A stretch of DNA of 64,000 nucleotides from Stigmatella ashevillena (GCF_028368975.1 NZ_JAQNDM010000002.1:3110007-3174006); one strand, 5' to 3'; positions 46,086-55,227 are shown, counted from the first letter of the stretch. Notes: generated by a model from the sequence alone, not told the origin. Program-made: numbers and translations.

Positions 46086-47645
46086 GTGCGCAGAGTGGGA
46101 ATCTTCGGCTGGGGTGTTGTGGCGCCTCGCTCCAAGAACATCGAGGCTTTCGAGCGAAACCTGTCATCCGCCGAGAGCTGGCTGTCGGCGTTCAATGGCT
46201 TCGGCCCGGACAACTTCCTCGTCGGGATGCCCGAGTTCGACTTCGCCGAATACAAGCCCTGGATCGACGCGCGCTTTCCTCCGGGCCGCTTCACGCAGCT
46301 CGAAAAGAAGGCAGGCCAGCCCACCCGCTTCGCCATCGGGGCCTTCATCCAGGCCCTCCAGCAGAACCCAGGCCTCGAGCAGGAACTGCAGGCGCTGGGC
46401 ATCCGCACCCATGTCTACGTCGGCACCGGCCTGGGCGACCTTCCCACCATCCACGACATCACCCTGACCCTGCACCGGGCCCAGCGGCGGTGGGACCGCT
46501 TCTGGGCGGAGCCCGTCCGCAACTCGGTGCTGCGACAATGGCAGGAGACCCGGGAGGCCCGGCCGGGCCTGCCGCCCGCGCCCGAGACGGTGGATGTGCT
46601 GGAGCGGGACGAGGCCGAGGAAGCCTGGTGGCACTACTGGGCCAGCCAGTCCCTGGAGCTGCGGGAGTACCTGGCCGAGCTGAAGGCGATTGAAGGCATG
46701 GGCGTGGAAGGCGACGTGGAGTCCGCCAAGCTCGCCGTCATCAAGGAGAAGCGCACCCGCAGCGCCAAGCTCCAGAAGAAGTGGTCCACCCCCGAGCCCC
46801 CGTGGAATTCGGTCTCCGCCAACCTCCTGTGGAACATCCACAACGCCCCGGCGGCGCAGATCTCCATGCTGGGCAAGTTCACCGGCATGACGTTCGCGCC
46901 GGTGGCGGCCTGCTCCTCGTTTGGCTACGGGCTGAAGCTGGCGATGGATGCCATCCACCGGGGCGACGCCAAGGCGGTGGTGCTGGGCATGGCGGACCCG
47001 CCGCCGCATCCGCTCACCGTGGGCGGCTTCTACAACGCCCGCGTCGTGGCCGCGGATGCCACTGTCTCCAAGCCCCTCACCACCCTGCGCGGCACGCACA
47101 TCTCGGGCGGCGCGGTGATGTGGATCGTCGGCGACCTGGAGCACTTCACCGCCAAGGGCTTCAAGCCCCTGGGCATGGAGCCCATCACCGTGGGCGTCTC
47201 CGCGGACGCCGACCACATCATCACCCCGTCTCAAGAAGGCCCCAGCCTGGCCATCCACGAGGCCCTCGCCAACGCGCACTGCAGCCCGGCCCAGATGGGC
47301 AGTTGGGATCTCCACGCCACCGCCACCCCCGGGGACTTCCTGGAGGTCCAGACGCTGCGCGGCCTGTTTCCCGAGTCGGTGCTCGTCACGGCCCGCAAGG
47401 GCACGTTCGGCCATGGCATGGCCGTGGGCGGCGGCTGGGAGCTGACGGCCCAGTACCTGGGCTACGCGCGGGGAAACCTCTTCCCCACCCCGCTCCGAGA
47501 GTCCGAGCTGAACCCGGAGATCGGCAAGGTGCACGGCCGTTTCGTGTACGACAACGGGGCCGTTGCCCCCGAGGGTTTCGCCGGCAAGCTCTCCATGGGC
47601 GTGGGCGGCATCAACGCCTGCATCATCTCCCGCCCCTGGCGGTGA
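46086..47645 (+). CDS. Stand-alone beta-ketoacyl synthase (condensing enzyme)
   Basis: The 519-residue product is a thiolase-fold ketosynthase with active-site Cys276 (APVAACSSFGYG) and His residues in DLHATATPGD and GTFGHGMAVGG. This gives the Cys-His-His triad of condensing enzymes. It is longer than the ~410-residue KAS II; roughly 130 extra residues, rich in Arg/Glu/Trp, lie between residues ~130 and 260 before the nucleophile. No acyl carrier protein or other fatty-acid genes are adjacent. GTG 46086 has GAGG eight bases upstream. The substrate is unknown; it may serve a special lipid or exopolymer. Confidence 0.82.
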   Translation: MRRVGIFGWGVVAPRSKNIEAFERNLSSAESWLSAFNGFGPDNFLVGMPEFDFAEYKPWIDARFPPGRFTQLEKKAGQPTRFAIGAFIQALQQNPGLEQELQALGIRTHVYVGTGLGDLPTIHDITLTLHRAQRRWDRFWAEPVRNSVLRQWQETREARPGLPPAPETVDVLERDEAEEAWWHYWASQSLELREYLAELKAIEGMGVEGDVESAKLAVIKEKRTRSAKLQKKWSTPEPPWNSVSANLLWNIHNAPAAQISMLGKFTGMTFAPVAACSSFGYGLKLAMDAIHRGDAKAVVLGMADPPPHPLTVGGFYNARVVAADATVSKPLTTLRGTHISGGAVMWIVGDLEHFTAKGFKPLGMEPITVGVSADADHIITPSQEGPSLAIHEALANAHCSPAQMGSWDLHATATPGDFLEVQTLRGLFPESVLVTARKGTFGHGMAVGGGWELTAQYLGYARGNLFPTPLRESELNPEIGKVHGRFVYDNGAVAPEGFAGKLSMGVGGINACIISRPWR

Positions 47646-47668
47646 AGCCGGCCCCGCGCCGGCTCACC
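47646..47668. terminator. Bidirectional terminator-like hairpin
   Basis: AGCCGGC (47646-47652) and GCCGGCT (47658-47664) form a stem with loop CCCGC. It can be extended by GGTG/CACC pairs. It sits between the convergent ketosynthase and sigma factor genes and includes both stop codons. Confidence 0.5.
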
Positions 47669-48764
47669 CCTTGGGCACGGCCACGAGATCAAAGTCCGGG
47701 ATGCGCTCCCGCATGAACTCGCGCATCCGGTTGATGAGCGCGGCTTCGATTTGCCGGGCGCGCTCGCGGCTCACCCCGTACTTGTCGCCAATGTCCTGAA
47801 GGGTGAGCGGCTCGTCGGCGGTGAGGCGGCTCTCGAAGATGAAGCGCTCCTTGCCCTCCAGCGTCTGGGCGAACTCGGCCAGCTTCTGCCGGAACAGCTC
47901 CTTGAGCTCCTCATTGCCCAGGCGCTCCTCGGCCCCCACCGCCGAGGACGGCAGGAGGCGATCCGCGCGCGAGGCCCGGCTCTCGTCCCCCACGGGCGCA
48001 TCGATGGACACCTCGTCGTGTCCCAGCCGCTGATCCATCTCCATCACGTCCTGCTCGGTGACGTTGAGACGCTCGGCCAGCAGCTTGGGGTTGGGCTCGA
48101 ACCCCTGCGCCACGAGCTTGTCCTGCTCCTGGCGCAGCTTGAAGAAGAGCTTCCGCTGGGCCTCCGTGGTCCCCAGCTTCACCATCTTCCAGTTGTCCAT
48201 GATGTAGCGGAGGATGTAGGCCCGGATCCACCAAGCCGCATAGGAGCTGAGCTTCACCCCCCGGTCCGGGTCGTACTTCTTCACCGCCTGCATCAACCCG
48301 ATGTTGCCCTCCTGGACGAGATCCAATAGGGACAGCGGGTTGCGGTGGTACTCGTGGGCCAGCTTCACCACCAGCCGCAGGTTCGAGGCCACCAGCCGGT
48401 AGGCCGCCCGCACATCCCCGGTTTGCTGGTATTGCTTGGCAAGCGCGTGTTCCTCTTCCCGTTTGAGCAACGGGTGCCGGGTCACCTCGGCCATGTAGGC
48501 CTGGAGCGGATCCCTGCGCGCCAGCCCGACGTCCTCGGCGGGCACCAGGGCCCTCACCGGGGCTGAAGGCGCCTCCAAATCCTCGATTTCGGCGTCTGCC
48601 TCGGCCAGCTCCTCGGGAGCGGGTTCGAGGGATTCGGGGTCCACGGCCTCGGATTGCCCCTCCTCGGCCTCCTCGGAGGCCCCGGCCTCCGGCTCGGTGG
48701 CTCCCGGCCGCTTTGCGCGGGGCCGGGAGACCGTTCCTTTGGTTCTTTTCCTCCCATTCGCCAT
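47664..48764 (-). CDS. RNA polymerase sigma factor, RpoH (sigma-32) type
   Basis: The 366-residue product contains an acidic N-terminal extension of ~85 residues, then sigma regions 2 and 4 of the heat-shock group: RLVVKLAHEYHRNPLSLLDLVQEGNIGLMQAVKKYDPDRGVKLSSYAAWWIRAY, and the helix-turn-helix YGVSRERARQIEAALINRMREF near the C-terminus. It directs transcription of stress or developmental genes. In Myxococcus several sigma factors of this group exist (SigB-SigE); I cannot say which this corresponds to. ATG 48764 begins ANGRKRTKG. It is divergent from the DEAD-box helicase across a 68-bp gap. Confidence 0.9.
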   Translation of the reverse strand: MANGRKRTKGTVSRPRAKRPGATEPEAGASEEAEEGQSEAVDPESLEPAPEELAEADAEIEDLEAPSAPVRALVPAEDVGLARRDPLQAYMAEVTRHPLLKREEEHALAKQYQQTGDVRAAYRLVASNLRLVVKLAHEYHRNPLSLLDLVQEGNIGLMQAVKKYDPDRGVKLSSYAAWWIRAYILRYIMDNWKMVKLGTTEAQRKLFFKLRQEQDKLVAQGFEPNPKLLAERLNVTEQDVMEMDQRLGHDEVSIDAPVGDESRASRADRLLPSSAVGAEERLGNEELKELFRQKLAEFAQTLEGKERFIFESRLTADEPLTLQDIGDKYGVSRERARQIEAALINRMREFMRERIPDFDLVAVPKG

Positions 48765-48810
48765 GAGGGCTCCATACAGCAAAGTGCCACGATTGTTGCC
48801 AGAGGGTAAT

Positions 48811-48829
48811 GCAGGGGCTATGCCCCTGC
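48811..48829 (+). promoter_or_regulatory. Perfect hairpin at the start of the DEAD-box helicase gene
   Basis: GCAGGGGC (48811-48818) and GCCCCTGC (48822-48829) make an 8-bp stem with a TAT loop, ending three bases before ATG 48833. The purine-rich left arm is the only nearby Shine-Dalgarno-like sequence, so a folded mRNA would hide it. See findings. Confidence 0.5.
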
Positions 48830-48832
48830 CTG

Positions 48833-51259
48833 ATGAGCGACATTCCTCAAGACCCGACCGTATCGGGCACCCCTGAGACTGAGGCACCGAGCCGTCCGGC
48901 CGAGTACGTCGCGGACGTCAGCTTCGAGGACCTCCATCTCTCCGAACCCCTCCGGCGTGCCATTGCCGAACGGGGCTATACCCACCCCACCCCCGTGCAG
49001 GCCAAGGCCTTCCAGCCTGCCATGGAGGGCAGGGACCTGATCGTCCGCAGCAAGACAGGCACGGGCAAGACAGCCGCTTTCGGACTGCCCCTGCTGGAGA
49101 AAATCCCCGCCGACGAGCGGCGGGTGCGAGCCCTCATCCTCTGTCCCACGCGCGAGCTGGCCCTGCAGGTGGCCGAAGAGCTGCGGGAGCTCGGCAAGTA
49201 CAAGGGCGTCAAGGTCGCGGCCATCTATGGTGGCGCCTCCATGAAGCAGCAGGAGGATGCGCTGGAAGAGGGCACGCCCATCATCGTCGGCACGCCCGGG
49301 CGCGTCTTCGACCACATCGGCCGCGGCAACCTCAAGCTGGACGGGTGCGACCACGCGGTGCTGGACGAGGCCGACGAGATGCTCAACCAGGGCTTTTACG
49401 AGGAAGTCACGCGCATCCTCGACAGGCTTCCGAAGAACCGGCAGGTGCTGCTCTTCAGCGCCACGGTGCCCACGGACATCCAGAACCTCATCGCCCGCTA
49501 CACCACCAACGCCGAGACGCTGCTGTTGTCCGGCGACGTGTTCACCGTCGAGCACATCCACCACATCCGCTACGACGTCTCGGATGCCTTCCCCAAGCCG
49601 CGAAACCTCATCTACGTGCTGGAGAAGACAGAGCCACCCAACGCCATCATCTTCTGCAACACGCGGGATGACACGGCGCTGGTGACGGCGGTGCTCAACC
49701 GCAACGGCTTCGACGCGGAGCTGCTCAACGGGGACCTGCCGCAGAAGGAGCGCGAGCGGGTCATGGGCAAGGTGAAGCGAGGAGAGGTGGCCTTCATGGT
49801 GGCCACGGACATCGCCGCGCGCGGCATCGACATCTCCGGGCTGGAGTACGTCATCAATTACTCGCTGCCCGAGGATCCGGCCGTGTACCTGCACCGGGTG
49901 GGCCGCACCGGCCGCATCGGCAACAAGGGCACCGCCATCAACCTCTTCTCCGGCCGCGAACTGGCCACGTACACCACGCTGGAGAAGAAGTACGGCATCA
50001 AGTTCGACAAGCAGGAGATGCCCGCCCCCGAGGAGGCGATGCGCCTGTGGACCGAGCGCCACGTGCGCGAGCTGCGCGAGGGGGCCTCTGGCACCGTCTT
50101 CGAGGGCTTCCTGCCCCTGGCCGCCCAGCTCAAGCAGCGCTCGGACGCCGATGATCTCGTCGCGTTCCTGCTCAAGTACTTCTTCAGCCACCTGCGCATG
50201 GAGAAGGCCCAGGCGGTGCAAGAGCCCGAGCGCCGGGAGATCCCCGAGCGCAAGCCCGAAGGCCGGCGCGAGGGACGTGAAGGGCGTGAGGGACGCGAAG
50301 GGCGCGAAGGCCGCAAGGATCGCGAGCGGGGAAGAGACCGCGAGCGGGGCGACCGGGAGCGCGCTCCCCGCACCGAGCACACCGAGCGGCACGCCCGTCC
50401 TCCTCGCAGGGATGAGCCCCGGCGCAGCGCGGGCCCGTCGCTGGAGGCAGGCCCGGGCGAGGCCAAGCTGTGGGTGAACCTGGGCACCGCGGATGGCCTG
50501 GGGCCCGGCAGCATCGCCACGGCCATGGAGGATGCGGGGGCCCCCGTGGGCAAGGTGGTGCGCGCGGAGCTGCGGCCCACGTTCGCCTACGTCTTCGTCG
50601 CTGAGGAGGACTCCACCGCCTTCGAGGCCCTCAACGGCAAGCAGCACGGCACCAAGACGCTGCGGGTGGAGAAGAGCCGTCCCCGCAGCGAGCGCCCCGA
50701 GGGCGCGCCGCGTCCCGCCCCCTCGCCCGACGCCGGTCCTGGCGAGGTGAAGCTGTGGACCAACCTGGGCATGGACGATGGCCTGGACGAGGCGAAGTTC
50801 ACCGCCGCGCTGGAGGCCGCGGGGGCTCCCACCGGCAAGGTGCTCAAGGTCATCCTCCGCCCCACGTACGGCTACGCCTACGTGGCGGAGGCGGACGCCC
50901 CCTCCTTCGATGGCCTCAACGGCAAGCAGCACGGTGAGAAGGCCCTCAAGGTGGAGCGTCACCGGCCCCGCGGCGCGCGCGAGGACCGGCGCCGCGAGCG
51001 CCGGGAGGATCCGCCCGAGGTGCCTGGACAGACCCGCTTGTGGGTGAACCTGGGCAAGCAGGATGGACTCGACGACGCGGGCCTCACCGCCGCGCTCGAG
51101 GGCGCGGGGGCCCCCACCGGCAAGGTGGCCCGGATCGATCTCCGGCCGACCTACGCCTACGTCTTCGTCGCCGACGAGGACGCCGATGCCTTCGAGGGCA
51201 CCCACGGCAAGCAGCACGGCGAGAAGACCATCAAGCTTGAACGTGCGAAGAAGCGCTAA
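48833..51259 (+). CDS. DEAD-box RNA helicase with three tandem DbpA-type RNA-binding domains
   Basis: The 808-residue protein has a complete DEAD core (Q motif region FEDLHLSEPL, SKTGTGKT, PTRELALQ, DEAD, SAT, HRVGRTGR) in the first ~385 residues. A helical linker and an Arg/Glu-Gly repeat region follow (50267-50311). Then come three ~70-residue modules of the DbpA_RBD (RRM) type: ~50449-50676, ~50735-50959, ~51022-51248, each starting LWVNLG or LWTNLG and ending GKQHGxKxxxxE. DeaD/CsdA relatives usually carry one. They unwind rRNA and mRNA structure in the cold and in ribosome assembly. The first ATG in frame is 48809; 48833 is my choice, with moderate certainty. It has no close Shine-Dalgarno. 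Confidence 0.88.
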   Translation: MSDIPQDPTVSGTPETEAPSRPAEYVADVSFEDLHLSEPLRRAIAERGYTHPTPVQAKAFQPAMEGRDLIVRSKTGTGKTAAFGLPLLEKIPADERRVRALILCPTRELALQVAEELRELGKYKGVKVAAIYGGASMKQQEDALEEGTPIIVGTPGRVFDHIGRGNLKLDGCDHAVLDEADEMLNQGFYEEVTRILDRLPKNRQVLLFSATVPTDIQNLIARYTTNAETLLLSGDVFTVEHIHHIRYDVSDAFPKPRNLIYVLEKTEPPNAIIFCNTRDDTALVTAVLNRNGFDAELLNGDLPQKERERVMGKVKRGEVAFMVATDIAARGIDISGLEYVINYSLPEDPAVYLHRVGRTGRIGNKGTAINLFSGRELATYTTLEKKYGIKFDKQEMPAPEEAMRLWTERHVRELREGASGTVFEGFLPLAAQLKQRSDADDLVAFLLKYFFSHLRMEKAQAVQEPERREIPERKPEGRREGREGREGREGREGRKDRERGRDRERGDRERAPRTEHTERHARPPRRDEPRRSAGPSLEAGPGEAKLWVNLGTADGLGPGSIATAMEDAGAPVGKVVRAELRPTFAYVFVAEEDSTAFEALNGKQHGTKTLRVEKSRPRSERPEGAPRPAPSPDAGPGEVKLWTNLGMDDGLDEAKFTAALEAAGAPTGKVLKVILRPTYGYAYVAEADAPSFDGLNGKQHGEKALKVERHRPRGAREDRRRERREDPPEVPGQTRLWVNLGKQDGLDDAGLTAALEGAGAPTGKVARIDLRPTYAYVFVADEDADAFEGTHGKQHGEKTIKLERAKKR
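50267..50311 (+). repeat. 9-bp tandem repeat coding for Arg-Glu-Gly
   Basis: Five consecutive 9-bp units (cgcgaggga type) encode REG repeats in the helicase linker and lead into further RD/ER dipeptides. They form a basic-acidic, disordered tether between the helicase core and the RNA-binding modules. Confidence 0.8.
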
Positions 51260-51270
51260 CCCTCATGTGA

Positions 51271-51296
51271 GCGGCCCCCTCTTGTCCGGGGGCCGC
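51271..51296 (+). terminator. Terminator hairpin after the helicase
   Basis: GCGGCCCCC (51271-51279) and GGGGGCCGC (51288-51296) form a 9-bp stem with an 8-nt loop, 12 bases after the helicase stop and before the glutamate dehydrogenase promoter region. Confidence 0.6.
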
Positions 51297-51352
51297 ACCC
51301 GCCTCACCGAAGCCCCCTGGGCCCTCTGGCCCCGGGAGGGAACGATCCGCCC

Positions 51353-52582
51353 ATGAACGCCATCGAGGAGACCAACTACTACTTCCGCAAGGCCGCGCGC
51401 ATCATGGACGTGGGGACCCCCATCGAGACGCTGCTCGCCACGCCGTTGCGCGAGGTGAAGGTGCAGGTCTCCATCGAGATGGACTCCGGGGAGATCCGCA
51501 CCTTCATCGGCTACCGCATCCAGCACGACAACAGCCGGGGCCCCATGAAGGGCGGCCTGCGCTTCCATCCCCTGCTGGATCAAGCCGAGTGCGCCGCCAT
51601 GGCCTCGCTGATGACCTGGAAGACGGCGGTGACCAACCTGCCCTACGGCGGCGCCAAGGGCGGCATCACCTGCGATCCCTCCCAGCTCAGCCTCAAGGAG
51701 CTGGAGCGGCTCACCCGCAAGTATGTGGATCAGGTGCAGGACGTCATCGGCCCCAGCCGGGACATCCCCGCACCGGACGTCAACACCAACCCCCAGGTGA
51801 TGGCGTGGATCATGGATCAATACTCGCGCTACCACGGCCACTCGCCGGCGGTGGTGACGGGCAAGCCGCTGGAGCTCTACGGCTCCAAGGGCCGCGAGGC
51901 CGCTACGGGCCGGGGGCTGCTCTACATCTGCCGCGAGATTCTGCGGGATGTGAACCTGCCCATGAAGGGCACACGCTTCGCCATCCAGGGCTTCGGCAAC
52001 GTGGGCAGCCACGTGGCGCGGCTGCTCTGGGAGGATGGGGCCGTGGTGGTGGCGGTCTCGGACATGCTCGGCGGCGTGCGCAACCCGCAGGGGCTGGACA
52101 TCGCCAGCCTCTTCGAGCACGTGCAGCGCTCCGGCACCGTGACGGGCTACGGCGGCGGCATGCCCTGCTCGCACGAGGAGGTGCTGGCGGCCGACTGCGA
52201 GGTGCTCATCCCCGCGGCGCTCGGCCACGCGCTCAACCGGGAGAACGCCAACGCCGTGCGGGCGCGCCTCATCGTCGAGGGCGCCAACGGGCCTACCTCC
52301 CCCGAGGCGGATGAGCTGCTCGAAAAACGGGGCGTCCTCGTGGTGCCGGACATCCTGGCCAATGCGGGCGGCGTCACCGTCAGCTATTTCGAATGGGTGC
52401 AGAACCTCCAGCACCTGGCCTGGGAAGAAGACCGGGTCAACGCGGAGCTGGAGCGCACCGTGAAGGAGTCCTACGAGCGGGTGACGCAGATCGCCCGTGC
52501 CCGCAAGGTGTCGCTGCGCACCGCGGCCTTCATCCTCGCCATCGGCCGGGTGGGCAAGGCCACGGTGATGCGCGGTATCTGA
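51353..52582 (+). CDS. Glutamate dehydrogenase (Glu/Leu/Phe/Val dehydrogenase family)
   Basis: The 409-residue product carries GPMKGGLRFHP and LPYGGAKGGI (substrate and catalytic Lys), the Rossmann motif GFGNVGS and the C-terminal SYFEWVQN block. It catalyses oxidative deamination of glutamate to 2-oxoglutarate and ammonia, or the reverse, in the cytoplasm. Length fits hexameric GDH subunits. GGGAGGGA precedes ATG 51353. Its stop is only 3 bp before threonine ammonia-lyase, so the two are an operon of amino-acid catabolism, useful in a peptide-feeding myxobacterium. Confidence 0.92.
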   Translation: MNAIEETNYYFRKAARIMDVGTPIETLLATPLREVKVQVSIEMDSGEIRTFIGYRIQHDNSRGPMKGGLRFHPLLDQAECAAMASLMTWKTAVTNLPYGGAKGGITCDPSQLSLKELERLTRKYVDQVQDVIGPSRDIPAPDVNTNPQVMAWIMDQYSRYHGHSPAVVTGKPLELYGSKGREAATGRGLLYICREILRDVNLPMKGTRFAIQGFGNVGSHVARLLWEDGAVVVAVSDMLGGVRNPQGLDIASLFEHVQRSGTVTGYGGGMPCSHEEVLAADCEVLIPAALGHALNRENANAVRARLIVEGANGPTSPEADELLEKRGVLVVPDILANAGGVTVSYFEWVQNLQHLAWEEDRVNAELERTVKESYERVTQIARARKVSLRTAAFILAIGRVGKATVMRGI

Positions 52583-52585
52583 GCC

Positions 52586-53803
52586 ATGGTGACCCTCCAG
52601 GACATCCTCGCCGCACGGGAACGCATCCGCGGTGCGATCCGGCCCACGCCCTGCCCCGCCTCGGACTACTTCACGGAGCGCACCGGGTGTTCGGCCATCT
52701 GGTTCAAGATGGAGAACCTGCAGCGCACCGGGGCCTTCAAGGAGCGGGGGGCGCTCAACAAGCTGCTCACCCTCACGCTCGAGGAGAAAGCACGCGGTGT
52801 CGTCGCGGCCTCCGCGGGAAACCATGCCCAGGGGTTGGCCTACCACGCGCGCCGGCTGGGCGTGAAAGCCACCATCGTCATGCCGGAGCGCACCCCCCTC
52901 ATCAAGGTGTCCCGCACCCGGGATGACTATGAGGCCCGCGTCATCCTCAAAGGCGCCAACTTCGACGAGGCCTACGCGGAAGCGCTGCGCGTCCAGGAGC
53001 AGGAGAACCTCGTCTTCGTCCACCCCTTCAACGATCCCCACGTCATCGCCGGCCAGGGCACCATCGGCCTGGAGCTTCTGGAGCAGATCCCCTTCGTGGA
53101 CATGGTGCTGGTGCCCATCGGCGGCGGAGGGCTCATCTCCGGCATCGCCTGCGCCCTCAAGGAGACCAACCCCCGCATCCAGGTCATCGGCGTGCAGGCC
53201 GCCGCCGTGGCCAGCATGAAGTCCTCGCTGGAGGTGGGACAGGTAACGGAGCTGCCCGCCGGGGCCACCATCGCGGAGGGCATCTCGGTCCGCAAGCCGG
53301 GAGATCTCACCTTCCCCATGGTGCGCAAGTACGTGGACGAAATCGTCACCGTGGACGAGGAGGAGATCGCCAACGCCATCCTCCTGCTCCTGGAGCAGGA
53401 GAAGAGCGTGGTGGAGGGCGCGGGCGCGGTGGGGCTCGCCGCGCTCCTCAACGGCCATGTGCCCCGGGCCGTGGGACGCAACGTGGTGGTCCTCCTGTGC
53501 GGGGGCAACATCGACATGAACGTCATCAGCCGCATCATCGAGCGGGGCCTGGTGAAGGCCGGACGCCTGGTGCGGCTGGAGGTGAGCATGCCGGACCGGC
53601 CTGGCATGCTCGCCCGCCTCACGGCGCAGATTGCCGAGCAACGGGCCAACGTGGTGGAGATCCACCACAACCGGGCCTTCTCCAAGACGAGCCTGGGAGA
53701 AGCGATGGTGGGTTTGACGCTGGAGACCACCGGCCGGCCCCACATCCAGGAGCTGATCGCCGCCCTGGCCCGGCAAGGCTGGCAGGTCACCGAGGAGGCG
53801 TAA
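52586..53803 (+). CDS. ilvA: Threonine ammonia-lyase (biosynthetic/catabolic, ACT-containing)
   Basis: The 405-residue product has the PLP fold type II: PLP-Lys in GAFKERGA (about residue 53), the phosphate-binding SAGNHAQG and GGGGLISGIA motifs, and a C-terminal ACT-like domain from ~330 (RLVRLEVSMPDRPGMLARLTAQIAE). It converts threonine to 2-oxobutyrate and ammonia, for isoleucine synthesis or catabolism. It follows glutamate dehydrogenase by 3 bp without its own clear Shine-Dalgarno, so expression depends on coupling. Shape and length match the TdcB/IlvA short type. Confidence 0.9.
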   Translation: MVTLQDILAARERIRGAIRPTPCPASDYFTERTGCSAIWFKMENLQRTGAFKERGALNKLLTLTLEEKARGVVAASAGNHAQGLAYHARRLGVKATIVMPERTPLIKVSRTRDDYEARVILKGANFDEAYAEALRVQEQENLVFVHPFNDPHVIAGQGTIGLELLEQIPFVDMVLVPIGGGGLISGIACALKETNPRIQVIGVQAAAVASMKSSLEVGQVTELPAGATIAEGISVRKPGDLTFPMVRKYVDEIVTVDEEEIANAILLLLEQEKSVVEGAGAVGLAALLNGHVPRAVGRNVVVLLCGGNIDMNVISRIIERGLVKAGRLVRLEVSMPDRPGMLARLTAQIAEQRANVVEIHHNRAFSKTSLGEAMVGLTLETTGRPHIQELIAALARQGWQVTEEA

Positions 53804-53856
53804 GCACACGGGGGGCCTTCAACGCGTGGCCGGGGCTCGGCCATACTGCGCGGGAA

Positions 53857-55227
53857 ATGAGCCCACACCTCCTCGCCCTCCTCCTTGCCGCCTCGCCCCC
53901 GCCCCAGCGAGCCCAGCAGCTGGCCCAGGAGAAGGCATGGGAAGAGCTGTACCTCGCCTACTCCACCGCCTCGCCTCAGGACTATCCCGAGGCCCAGCGC
54001 AAGGCCGTTGCCAAGCCCCTGCTGAAGGGGTGCGAGGCCCTGGTGGCCGGGGATGCGGTGATGGCGTACTCGCTGGGTGAGCGCGCCGTGGCCTTCGAGG
54101 AGACGGCCCCCAGCCTGCGGTGCCTGGCCCGTGCGGCGCTGGGAACGGATCAGCGCGGCACCGCCGAGGAAGCCCTGCGCAAGGGGCTGGAGCGGTTTCC
54201 CAAGGAGGGTGCCTTCGGCCTGGAGCTGGGCAAGCTGCTCCTCGAGGACAAGGACGGCCCAGGCGCCATCGCGGCGCTCTCCCGGGTGCCCCGGGGAAGC
54301 GCTCAGGCCGGCATGGCGAAGCAGTTGCTCCAGAAAGCCCAGAGCCTGTCCTCCGAGGAGACCCAGGCCCGCGCCCAGGCAGAGGATTTGGAGCGGCGCC
54401 TGAACGGGGAGCAGGACTCGGCCGGCGCCACGGCCCGGCCCGCGGTGGCCCGGGACGAGGGGGAGACCCAGGCCACGGGCCTCTCCTATGGCTCCAGCCT
54501 GGGCGCTGACGGCATGCGCACCCGCGTCAACCGGCGCTTCGTGGTGAAGTACTTCAACAACAACCGCGACTTCCGCCAGCGCGCCGACTACGAGGGCCGC
54601 ATCGTCTCCGCGCTCGACGAGGCCTACGAGCACACCCGCACCCTGCTCGGCGAGGCGCGCGAGTCGCCCGTGGACGTCGTCCTCTACACGCGCGAGGAGT
54701 TCCGGACCCACCGCGGAGAGGCCTGGGCCAATATTGCCGCCGGGCTCTACGCGGATCAGGCCATCCGCATCAACGACGCGGCCGAGCTGACCCAGCGGAC
54801 CAAGGCCACCCTCGTCCACGAGTACGTCCATGCCGCGCTGGATGAGATCTGCGGCGGCGGGCACCTGCTGCCCACCTGGCTCAACGAAGGTCTGGCCGAG
54901 TACGTCGAGTGGCGTTACCTCGGCTCCGATAAGCCCCCCCGGGAGACCGCCGACATGCTCCAGGCAGCGGCCCGGGGAGGCAAGCTGCCCACCCTGGCAC
55001 GCATGTCCCAGAACATGCTGGTCCTCCAGGCCAACCCCGCCCTGGCCTACGCCACCTCTGCCTCCGCCGTCCGGGAACTGATCAACCGGGGGGGCGCTCC
55101 CAAGCTGCTCTCCCTCGTCCGGGACGTCGGCCGGGGTACCCGCTTCGACGAGGCCCTCCAGACGCACTACGGGTTGAACGTGGCCAAGCTGGACGAGGAC
55201 GTCCAAGCCGCCGCCTCGCGCAGGTAG
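53857..55227 (+). CDS. Exported HExxH (peptidase MA-like) protein
   Basis: The 456-residue product has a short signal (MSPHLLALLLAASPP), a helical TPR-like N-terminal part (residues ~20-190), and a C-terminal gluzincin-type domain with HEYVH followed by WLNEGLAEYVEW (third ligand Glu). This is the pattern of the peptidase MA family, predicted metalloproteases attached to TPR domains. Function is likely envelope or surface proteolysis. It starts 53 bp after ilvA. ATG 53857 has GGGA directly upstream. Confidence 0.78.
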   Translation: MSPHLLALLLAASPPPQRAQQLAQEKAWEELYLAYSTASPQDYPEAQRKAVAKPLLKGCEALVAGDAVMAYSLGERAVAFEETAPSLRCLARAALGTDQRGTAEEALRKGLERFPKEGAFGLELGKLLLEDKDGPGAIAALSRVPRGSAQAGMAKQLLQKAQSLSSEETQARAQAEDLERRLNGEQDSAGATARPAVARDEGETQATGLSYGSSLGADGMRTRVNRRFVVKYFNNNRDFRQRADYEGRIVSALDEAYEHTRTLLGEARESPVDVVLYTREEFRTHRGEAWANIAAGLYADQAIRINDAAELTQRTKATLVHEYVHAALDEICGGGHLLPTWLNEGLAEYVEWRYLGSDKPPRETADMLQAAARGGKLPTLARMSQNMLVLQANPALAYATSASAVRELINRGGAPKLLSLVRDVGRGTRFDEALQTHYGLNVAKLDEDVQAAASRR

